A stretch of DNA of 9,614 nucleotides, taken from Lentisphaeria bacterium. GTDB lineage: Bacteria > Verrucomicrobiota > Lentisphaeria > Victivallales > UBA1829. Shown here in pieces: positions 1 through 5,470 of the stretch (its first letter is position 1; each line of letters starts with the position of its first letter). The DNA lies in the NCBI GenBank assembly GCA_019408975.1, contig DXVA01000166.1:1-9614 (forward strand). Direction: 5' to 3'. The notes under the pieces are model-generated. The model did no database searches and was not told the DNA's origin. It worked only from the letters and a program-made list of their open reading frames with translations. A program made the position numbers and the translations under genes.

Positions 1-55
1 CCCCGCACGCTACCGGCGGCAGTTCCACAGAATCGGGAAATAGAAGAAACACACA

Positions 56-88
56 CGGAATACCGGCAGGGAAACCGTTGGTATTCCG
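56..88 (-). terminator. Hairpin terminator after the NCS2 permease gene
   Basis: Perfect 9-base inverted repeat, CGGAATACC at 56-64 and GGTATTCCG at 80-88, separated by 15 bases, starting 7 bases beyond the permease stop codon. On the minus strand the hairpin is followed by a T-rich but interrupted run (TGTGTGTTTCTTCTATTT), so it fits an intrinsic terminator with an imperfect U tract. Because the stem is symmetric it could also act on transcripts coming from the left, but the plus-strand side is not followed by T residues. Confidence 0.6.
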
Positions 89-95
89 GCTGAAA

Positions 96-1466
96 CTAAC
101 GGATGAACAGCAGGTAGCCGAGAAGAAGAACCGCCATGAAGTAGGAAAACATGCTCGCTTCACGCCATCTGCCGGTGAAAAGCTTGATCAGAGGATAAGC
201 AATCAAGCCCATTGCCATGCCGTCCGCAATGCTGTAACAGAAGGCTATGCCCGTAAAGATGATAAAGGAAGGCACCGCTTCGCTGTAATCCTCCCAGTCA
301 ATCAGCTTGATGCTGCGCATCATCATGAGCCCCACGATCACCAACGCCGGAGCCAGAACCTGCGGATAACCGGAAATGGCGGAGATCAACGGACCGAAAA
401 ACATCGCGATGATGAAGCAGAAACCCGCCACAATGGCGGAAACACCGGTTCTCGCGCCGGCTTCGATTCCGGCTGCGCTCTCAATATAGGACGTCACAGT
501 GCTTTGCCCCAGCAGAGCTCCGGTCAAAGTTGCGGCGGCATCCGCACCGAATGCCTTGTTCGCATCCGGCAATTCCCCCTCCTTCGTGAGAAAACCGCCC
601 TGTGCAGCAGTTCCGATCAACGTCCCGAGCGTATCGAAAATATCGATCATCGTGAAAATAATGATGAGCGGCAGAAGTGCCGAAAAATGTTTCCACAGAG
701 AGCCCAGATCGAACTGCATGAAAACCGGCGCCGGTGACGGCGGAAGTGAAAACACCCCGGTAAACTGCAACTTTCCGAAAACCAGCGCCATCAGAACGCT
801 GGTGCAGATTCCCAGCAGGATCGCCCCTTTCACACGCAGGATATGATACACGACGATAGCGAGCAGACCGACAAAAAAGACCAGTGAATCCACACTGCAA
901 AGGTTCTGGCTCAGCCCCAGATGAGAAGAATCCCTTATTACGATAATTCCCCCTTTTTCAAACCCGATCAACGCGATGAACAGACCGATGCCGCCGGCAA
1001 TCGCGTACTTCAGATTCATGCTGATCGCTTTCGCCATCATATTGCGGATATTCATAAAAGAAATCACAAAGAAAAACAAGCCGGAACAGAAAATCACGGC
1101 AAGCCCGAGACGCCACACCTGCGGGTCATTCAAAGGAAGTTTCAGCTGCTTCGCGCAAATGGGAAGCAGAGTCAGCACAAAAAGCACATTCGCACCCATT
1201 GCCGGAGCCAGCGCCACCGGATATTTCGCAATCACCCCCATAAAAAACGATCCGAGCGCAGATGCAAGGCAGACCGAGGTAAAAAGCGCCATCTGGTTCA
1301 TCCCCGTCGGCTGCCCGAAAAACGCTCCTGAAAGCATCATCGGCTGCAGAAAAATGATATAACTCATCGTCAGAAAAGTCGTTACACCGCCGATCAGCTC
1401 AAAGTTCCATCCGGTGTTTCGCTCACGGAACTCAAAATATTGCTCTGCTCTTTTAAGAAAATTCAT
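96..1466 (-). CDS. NCS2-family nucleobase permease, AzgA (guanine/hypoxanthine/adenine) type
   Basis: Inner-membrane uptake carrier, 456 residues, the usual length for the AzgA branch of NCS2, whose members import hypoxanthine, guanine or adenine with protons. Family landmarks are clear. E23-L-I-G-G-V-T-T-F-L-T-M-S-Y-I-I-F lies in the first membrane helix. The P88-A-M-G-A-N region follows. FTMIDIFDTLGTLIGTA spans about 271-287. KAFGADA is at 304-310 and the signature STVTSYIESAAG at 322-333, followed by ARTG. About 12-14 hydrophobic segments are present. The start is supported by AGGA about 8 bases upstream of the ATG. The gene is divergent from the RAM-domain gene and has its own candidate promoter and terminator, so it looks monocistronic. 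The conserved GLNA stretch of the family reads GANV here, so exact substrate is open. Family assignment is secure; purine specificity is inferred. Confidence 0.93.
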   Translation of the reverse strand: MNFLKRAEQYFEFRERNTGWNFELIGGVTTFLTMSYIIFLQPMMLSGAFFGQPTGMNQMALFTSVCLASALGSFFMGVIAKYPVALAPAMGANVLFVLTLLPICAKQLKLPLNDPQVWRLGLAVIFCSGLFFFVISFMNIRNMMAKAISMNLKYAIAGGIGLFIALIGFEKGGIIVIRDSSHLGLSQNLCSVDSLVFFVGLLAIVVYHILRVKGAILLGICTSVLMALVFGKLQFTGVFSLPPSPAPVFMQFDLGSLWKHFSALLPLIIIFTMIDIFDTLGTLIGTAAQGGFLTKEGELPDANKAFGADAAATLTGALLGQSTVTSYIESAAGIEAGARTGVSAIVAGFCFIIAMFFGPLISAISGYPQVLAPALVIVGLMMMRSIKLIDWEDYSEAVPSFIIFTGIAFCYSIADGMAMGLIAYPLIKLFTGRWREASMFSYFMAVLLLGYLLFIR

Positions 1467-1500
1467 AACGCTTATCCTGCTGCTTTATCATAACGCATAT

Positions 1501-1529
1501 AATCTAGCGCATTATCAACATTTTATCAA
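1501..1529 (-). promoter_or_regulatory. Candidate sigma-70 promoter of the NCS2 permease gene
   Basis: On the minus strand, TTGATA (plus 1524-1529, 5 of 6 to the -35 consensus) is followed after exactly 17 bases by TAGATT (plus 1501-1506, 4 of 6 to the -10 consensus), 35 bases before the permease start codon. A second TTGATA lies at 1513-1518. The region is A+T-rich, so chance matches are possible. I saw no purine riboswitch-like leader between this site and the gene. Confidence 0.4.
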
Positions 1530-1538
1530 ACGCACTGC

Positions 1539-1550
1539 GATAATATTATC
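1539..1550. promoter_or_regulatory. Perfect 12-base palindrome, possible operator
   Basis: GATAATATTATC is its own reverse complement and sits 10 bases upstream of the candidate -35 box of the leftward permease gene, inside the divergent control region. Further TTATCA copies occur at 1485-1490, 1512-1517 and 1523-1528. A dimeric regulator could bind here, but A+T-rich palindromes of this size also arise by chance. Confidence 0.3.
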
Positions 1551-1656
1551 CAAATAATGAACAGGCGGAAGTGCAGACGCCGGATTTCAGAGCGTTCCGC
1601 CCGGTACATTTTCATGCCGGAAGCAAAGCAGTTCAGGAAAAAACATGAATCCATGC

Positions 1657-1684
1657 TTGAAAACAGGGCAAAGACCGTTATCTT
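1657..1684 (+). promoter_or_regulatory. Candidate sigma-70 promoter of the RAM-esterase operon
   Basis: TTGAAA at 1657-1662 (5 of 6 to -35) and TATCTT at 1679-1684 (4 of 6 to -10) are separated by 16 bases. The predicted transcript start near 1691 would leave a leader of about 30 bases before the ATG at 1721. No better pair was seen in the 250-base divergent region on this strand. Confidence 0.35.
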
Positions 1685-1709
1685 GTGGGAAAGATATTTT
1701 TCCAAACAA

Positions 1710-1715
1710 GGGAGG
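1710..1715 (+). promoter_or_regulatory. Ribosome binding site that fixes the RAM gene start
   Basis: GGGAGG lies 5 bases upstream of the ATG at 1721. An in-frame ATG at 1685 has no comparable site and would add 12 residues (MGKIFFQTREAD) that precede the conserved first beta strand of the RAM domain, so the 1721 start is preferred. Confidence 0.75.
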
Positions 1716-1720
1716 CGGAT

Positions 1721-2005
1721 ATGGTTACTGCAATTATTCTTGTCAAAGTCAAGCGCGACCTGATTATGGAGGTCATAGAGGAGCTCCTGAAAATCGAGGG
1801 GATCATGGAAGTCCATTCCATCGCGGGAGAGTATGATCTGGCTGTGATCGCAAGAGTCGGGGACAATCAGGAACTCTCCTTGATTCTTGCAGACAAGATG
1901 TGCCACCAGATGAAAGGAATCACGCATACAAAGACTCTGATTTCGCTCGGTGCGCATTACAATTTCGATGAAAAAAAAGTTTTCAAAAAGTCAAAAAACA
2001 AATAA
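1721..2005 (+). CDS. Stand-alone Lrp/AsnC ligand-binding (RAM) domain protein
   Basis: Small cytoplasmic protein of 94 residues consisting of essentially only the C-terminal sensor domain of Lrp/AsnC regulators (RAM, an alpha-beta ferredoxin-like fold that oligomerises and binds amino acids at subunit interfaces). The pattern is complete. A first strand VTAIILVKV is followed by a helix IMEVIEELLKIEGI, then the turn V31-H-S-I-A-G-E-Y-D with the conserved G-x-Y/F-D, then LAVIARVGDNQEL, and finally GITHTKTLISLGAH near the C-terminus. There is no helix-turn-helix before it, so it should not bind DNA alone. Stand-alone RAM proteins are known, and some modulate full-length Lrp partners or bind small molecules. 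It heads a unit with two secreted proteins, the first starting only 26 bases downstream. The lysine-rich tail (KKVFKKSKNK) is unremarkable. Target and ligand are unknown. Confidence 0.88.
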   Translation: MVTAIILVKVKRDLIMEVIEELLKIEGIMEVHSIAGEYDLAVIARVGDNQELSLILADKMCHQMKGITHTKTLISLGAHYNFDEKKVFKKSKNK

Positions 2006-2031
2006 TTTCCATCTATGGAGGAAACAGTCTC

Positions 2032-3183
2032 ATGAATAAAATTCTTCTGGCGGCAACATTCCTTTTTTCCGCACTGGTTCTTTGCGCGGACTCCCTGAAA
2101 CTTCAACTTCCGGAAAAGATTTACGCGGTTCCCGGAATCGAAACCAATGTCTACTTCGACAACATCGTATTGACTCCGAATTCCGATTTTTATGTGTTCG
2201 ATGTTGACTGCCGGAAAGGGCGCAACGACCAGAAACGGTGGCGTTTCGTTCCCACGGACAAAGACGTGGGAGAATATGACTGGAATGTGAAAGTCATGGA
2301 TGGAAGCGGCACCCTCGCCGAAGGGAAAACAAAACTGATCGTTTCGCCCGCCAATGCCGGCAGAGGCAAAAGAATCTCGATTCTCGTCGTCGGGGACAGC
2401 CTTACCAATGCAACGGTCTATCCCACACGCCTGTTCGAACTGACGCAGGGGGAAAAGAATCCCCGGCTGAAAATGATCGGCTCCAACGGGCCCAACAGAA
2501 AACCGCAGAAAAACGGTGTCGCGCATGAAGGCTGGGGCGGCTGGTCATGGAAAACCTTTATTACAAAAACAGCGCCCTATGCAAAGAAAGACCCGAAACC
2601 GTGGGATGTGCCGAGCCGTTTCCTTGTGGTCAGGGACGGCAGGGGAAAACTTGATTTTCAGGCATATCTCGATCAGTACAACGACGGCAAAGCGCCTGAT
2701 TTCATCACGGTTCAGCTTGGAGTAAATGATATTTTCGGAGCAAAAGACGAAAACGTGGATCAGAAAATCAAGGATATTCTCCAATCCGCCGATACTCTCC
2801 TTGCCGAATTCCGCAGAGTCGCGCCCAATGCAAAAATCGGAATCGGGCTGGTAACGCCCTCCGCCCGTTCGCAGGATGCGTTCGGTTCCAACTACAACTG
2901 CGGACAGACCCGCTGGCAGTACCGGAAAAATCAGCACCGTCTGAATGAGGCATATCTGAAGAAATTCACGAACCACCCGGATAAGAACATTTCCATCATT
3001 CCGACAAACGTCAATCTCGACTGCGAAAACAACTTCCCGGTGTTTTCCGAACCGGTCAATACTGGAAATGCCGCAAAGATCACGCGCCAGAGCAACGGCG
3101 TCCATCCCGCTTCCGCAGGATACCGCCAGATCGGCGATACGTTCTACTGCTGGCTGAAATACCAGCTGAACAAGGCAAAATAA
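2032..3183 (+). CDS. Secreted SGNH/GDSL-family esterase-like protein
   Basis: Exported protein of 383 residues with a signal peptide (MNKILLAATFLFSALVLCA, cleavage probably near 19; the cysteine is not in a good lipobox). Residues about 22-105 look like a beta-rich accessory domain ending in strands such as TKLIVSPANAG. The SGNH hydrolase domain follows: block I V120-G-D-S-L-T-N with nucleophile S123, a glycine-bearing segment KMIGSNGP at 147-154, the loop HEGWGGWSW at 165-173 typical of carbohydrate-active SGNH esterases, block III L229-G-V-N-D with N232, and block V N355-G-V-H358-P with the catalytic histidine. The acid usually three residues before the histidine is Asn. Likely role is deacetylation of a polysaccharide outside the cytoplasm, but substrate is not readable. 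GGAGGA at 2017-2022 supports the start. It overlaps the next gene by one base. Confidence 0.9.
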   Translation: MNKILLAATFLFSALVLCADSLKLQLPEKIYAVPGIETNVYFDNIVLTPNSDFYVFDVDCRKGRNDQKRWRFVPTDKDVGEYDWNVKVMDGSGTLAEGKTKLIVSPANAGRGKRISILVVGDSLTNATVYPTRLFELTQGEKNPRLKMIGSNGPNRKPQKNGVAHEGWGGWSWKTFITKTAPYAKKDPKPWDVPSRFLVVRDGRGKLDFQAYLDQYNDGKAPDFITVQLGVNDIFGAKDENVDQKIKDILQSADTLLAEFRRVAPNAKIGIGLVTPSARSQDAFGSNYNCGQTRWQYRKNQHRLNEAYLKKFTNHPDKNISIIPTNVNLDCENNFPVFSEPVNTGNAAKITRQSNGVHPASAGYRQIGDTFYCWLKYQLNKAK

Positions 3184-4526
3184 TGGCATTCCGGTCTTCG
3201 GAGGGAGTATGCCGCCCTTTCCGCAGTATTCTGTGCGCGGGGTTGTCCGCCGCATTTTCCTGCGCATTGCCGGCGGCGGAACAGCCTCGTGAAATGGTCC
3301 GCCTCGACGTGGCGTCTCTCCCCGCCTTGGCGGAAAATCTATCCGGCATCGGCAATGCCGTTGCCCCGGGTTTCGCGGATTCCGTGGTCATGCTCACCGT
3401 GATTTTCAGCATGAGCCCTCCCGCTCTGCTGATGGACGTCACAAAACCATTCTCCATTCTTTTCTATGAAAACCGGACGGAACCCGCCGTATGTTTTGCG
3501 GCATACGCACGCCCCAATGTCCGGCTTCTTGAAAAGTCGTACTTGAAAACAGGCTCTCTGAAAATGGAGGCGGAACCCTTTCAGAAAGATCATCTCCTTA
3601 TCAAAACACCGAATCTTCCGGGAATTCACCCTTCACTGTTTCTCCCTGACGAAGCCTCCGGTGCCGTTTTGAAAATCGAGGCTGATCCCCGGCTCCTGAA
3701 ACAACAGTTCAATTTGAAGTCCCTGGCTTCGGAAAAGGCAAAAAAAATCCCGGCGGCAATGGATGACTTCATCGAGTCCCTTCAGCGATTGATCCTGACG
3801 GTCCGCGTACCCTCGCAAAACCGGATCATGCTGGACTTGGACGGAGAGTTTTCCGGCAGCGGCAATCTGAAAAAGTATCTGGCGGCTCCCCCTGCCCTGC
3901 GTCATGTCTCCTCTTTTGAAAGTGCGGAGGAACTTCTCATCCTGAATATTCCCGCCGATCGTTCTTTCCGGGAATACCTTCTGCGGATTCTGCCTGAATT
4001 CTCAATCCGCCTGAAACGTGAAGAAAATTTGCGCAGGAGCCTTGCCAATGCCTCCAGCGGCATGATTGCCGCAGGTATTTCTTTCCGCAATCAGGATACA
4101 ACCGCCGGCGGTAAACCTCTGGTCAAAGTCGTATTCGGGCTTGAGCGCAATTCAATTCCGGATGTAAAAAAATCTCTGGACGCCTTCCCTGAAACCCCGT
4201 TCGGCGGTCTCAGGCTGATAGCCAGAGAAAACACGGCGGAGGGGGAAAATCTTCTGTTCAGCCGTATTGAAGACCAGTCCGTTGTCTTTTTTTACTGTGG
4301 AATGGTTCAGGCGGAATTACAGACACTCATGAAAGAAAAGAAGATCATGCTGAAACGAAATTATCCCTTTGCAATCCATGACCTGAAATCGGGAAAAACG
4401 CCCGTCACACTGGAATGCAGAGGAGAACACGTACTGCTGAAAATTGACGCAGACAAGGAATTCTTCCGCCAGTTTCCCCCGCTGATCGACAAGCCGATTC
4501 ATCGACTGGAATTTTTGGGAAAATAA
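3183..4526 (+). CDS. Secreted protein of unknown function
   Basis: I do not recognise this 447-residue protein. It starts inside the stop codon of the esterase gene (TAATG), so translation is probably coupled. The N-terminus has a basic stretch (R4 to R14) and a hydrophobic core SILCAGLSAAFSCALPAA, fitting a signal peptide cut near residue 32 (PAA before EQ). The cysteine at 27 is not in a good lipobox. The mature part has a hydrophobic segment around 65-96 (VVMLTVIFSM, then KPFSILFYE), which may be a buried strand-helix pair or, less likely, a membrane segment. The rest alternates strands and helices without cysteine pairs or an obvious catalytic motif. Late segments VKVVFGLERN, SVVFFYCGMVQAEL and HVLLKIDADKEFF look like repeated strand-helix elements of one fold. 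It is probably periplasmic and acts with the esterase. Real-gene status is supported by codon pattern, coupling and signal peptide. Confidence 0.75.
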   Translation: MAFRSSEGVCRPFRSILCAGLSAAFSCALPAAEQPREMVRLDVASLPALAENLSGIGNAVAPGFADSVVMLTVIFSMSPPALLMDVTKPFSILFYENRTEPAVCFAAYARPNVRLLEKSYLKTGSLKMEAEPFQKDHLLIKTPNLPGIHPSLFLPDEASGAVLKIEADPRLLKQQFNLKSLASEKAKKIPAAMDDFIESLQRLILTVRVPSQNRIMLDLDGEFSGSGNLKKYLAAPPALRHVSSFESAEELLILNIPADRSFREYLLRILPEFSIRLKREENLRRSLANASSGMIAAGISFRNQDTTAGGKPLVKVVFGLERNSIPDVKKSLDAFPETPFGGLRLIARENTAEGENLLFSRIEDQSVVFFYCGMVQAELQTLMKEKKIMLKRNYPFAIHDLKSGKTPVTLECRGEHVLLKIDADKEFFRQFPPLIDKPIHRLEFLGK

Positions 4527-4532
4527 GAGATT

Positions 4533-5255
4533 TTACAACGATATCGGTTCGTTGCCGAATTCAATTTTACATGTCAGCGGATTGATTGTAAAAGAAGTCG
4601 GAATTGTTTTTTTCTGATTTCCTTCAGTGTAGATGTTCGTATACTGGGTTGCCTCTGCTGCGGTCGCTACTCCTTCCGTAATTCTAAACACCAGTTTTTC
4701 ATCGTTCTCAATTCCTGCCAGTTGTCCATTTGGTTTGAACAGGATCGCTCGCTTTACAGTGACAGGTCCCTCATCATCTTTTGCAGATGCTTTATACAGA
4801 CGCTCAACCGGAACATTTTTCACAGAAGTAACACTTTTTACTGTTCCGGAAGCGGATTGAAAGAAAAATTCTGAATCTGTTCCTGTTCCTGGCGATGCAA
4901 TCAGAATTCCTTTGTTCATCGTTTTCCAGTTTTCACCATCTATCCAAGAATCAAACTCCCATTCATCCGAGGAATCTTTATAAACGATACAGGGACGGTA
5001 TGTGCGAAAATTGAAAGTCGTTTTGATCTTTGCCTCATCTTTGCCCGTCGGAAACACCAGCGCGACGTAACAATTATTCGCAGCGGCATAAGAACGCGCG
5101 GCTTTGATCTTGGCGGCAAGTTCACGGGTGGTGGATGTCATGGCGCCGCCTTTCATCATGGCGGTGAATGCGGGCGTCGCAATCCCGAGAATGACAGCGG
5201 CAATCGCCACGACGACCAGGAGCTCCACTAAGGTGTAACGATGAATTTTTTTCAT
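4533..5255 (-). CDS. Type II secretion/type IV pilus-like pseudopilin (GspH/FimT-like)
   Basis: Membrane-anchored pseudopilin of 240 residues. The prepilin leader MKKIHR is followed by Y7-T-L-V-E11 and a hydrophobic helix to about residue 26. E11 is position 5 of the mature protein, the residue that matters for assembly. Position -1, usually Gly, is Arg, as is common in Lentisphaerota prepilin-like proteins. After the helix, TTRELAAKIKAARSYAAANNCYVALVF (42-68) matches the GspH/FimT pattern of an amphipathic helix then a strand, and ILFKPNGQLAG near 171-181 fits the strand-turn late in that domain. The C-terminal HX9DG motif of many planctomycete and lentisphaeral pseudopilins is absent. GAGGG lies 6 bases before the ATG. 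The gene stands alone, not beside gsp or pil genes, and converges on 3183-4526 with 6 bases between stop codons. Its 3' two thirds are markedly A+T-rich. Confidence 0.88.
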   Translation of the reverse strand: MKKIHRYTLVELLVVVAIAAVILGIATPAFTAMMKGGAMTSTTRELAAKIKAARSYAAANNCYVALVFPTGKDEAKIKTTFNFRTYRPCIVYKDSSDEWEFDSWIDGENWKTMNKGILIASPGTGTDSEFFFQSASGTVKSVTSVKNVPVERLYKASAKDDEGPVTVKRAILFKPNGQLAGIENDEKLVFRITEGVATAAEATQYTNIYTEGNQKKTIPTSFTINPLTCKIEFGNEPISL

Positions 5256-5290
5256 AACTTTCCCTCATCGGTTATCCGAAAACAAACGAA

Positions 5291-5316
5291 TACTGTTCAG
5301 ATTTTTCTGAACAATA
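5291..5316. promoter_or_regulatory. Near-perfect 26-base palindrome over the pseudopilin -10 region
   Basis: TGTTCAG (5294-5300) and CTGAACA (5307-5313) are perfect inverted arms around a 6-base A+T spacer. With one mismatch the symmetry extends to 5291 and 5316. It overlaps the candidate -10 box and the first transcribed bases of the pseudopilin gene, the classic place for a repressor operator. It could instead form a hairpin at the start of the leader RNA. I do not recognise it as a known operator; the arms do not fit the usual LexA boxes. Confidence 0.45.
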
Positions 5317-5339
5317 CTATTGCGAATGCCCTTTGTCAA
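5311..5339 (-). promoter_or_regulatory. Candidate sigma-70 promoter of the pseudopilin gene
   Basis: On the minus strand, a perfect TTGACA (plus 5334-5339) is followed after 17 bases by TATTGT (plus 5311-5316, 4 of 6 to -10). Transcription would begin near 5304, giving a leader of about 49 bases before the ATG at 5255. This is the best promoter match in the window. Confidence 0.55.
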
Positions 5340-5349
5340 GCTCCGAAAG

Positions 5350-5369
5350 AAAAAAAGCGGGTTCTCCGC
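5350..5369 (-). terminator. Short hairpin plus T tract, possible terminator
   Basis: On the minus strand GCGG (plus 5366-5369), a 5-base loop and CCGC (plus 5357-5360) form a short G+C stem, immediately followed by seven T residues (plus 5350-5356). The stem is only 4 base pairs, so it is weak alone. It lies between the transporter operon and the pseudopilin promoter, where it could back up the larger hairpin at 5415-5452. Confidence 0.4.
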
Positions 5370-5414
5370 GACAGGCACAATCGTCCCTCCCACCGGAGTT
5401 CCGCCGAAATATAC

Positions 5415-5452
5415 GGGGACTGATGCAGATCCGGTAAATCGGCATCAGCCCC
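5415..5452 (-). terminator. Hairpin at the end of the ABC transporter operon
   Basis: The arms GGGGACTGATGC (5415-5426) and GCATCAGCCCC (5442-5452) pair over 11 positions with one bulged A, with an inner GAT/ATC pair in the 15-base loop. It begins 18 bases past the stop codon of the MalG-type permease gene. The following minus-strand sequence (GTATATTTCGG) is only weakly T-rich, so it may be a terminator with poor U tract, a 3'-end stabilising hairpin, or work together with the hairpin at 5350-5369. Confidence 0.55.
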
Positions 5453-5470
5453 TTGAACAACACCGCGGAA

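Noticed and set aside
1467..1538. Purine riboswitch in front of the nucleobase permease gene
   Set aside because: The leader is short and shows none of the conserved junction bases or paired arms of the purine riboswitch.
1685..1720. Earlier in-frame ATG for the RAM protein
   Set aside because: No ribosome binding site and the extra 12 residues precede the normal domain start; GGGAGG directs initiation at 1721.
1526..1957. 143-codon minus-strand frame opposite the RAM gene
   Set aside because: Overlaps the whole RAM domain coding region and contains no recognisable domain; the plus-strand product matches a known fold end to end.
2545..3267. 240-codon open frame opposite the SGNH gene
   Set aside because: Antisense shadow of a gene with signal peptide and all SGNH blocks.
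3209..3292. ATG after GGAGGG within the start of the unknown secreted protein gene
   Set aside because: It is in another frame, opens only 27 codons and the spacing to GGAGGG is too short.
4533..4700. HX9DG-type C-terminal motif of planctomycete/lentisphaeral pseudopilins
   Set aside because: No H-x9-DG pattern in the tail; the protein fits the GspH/FimT pattern better.
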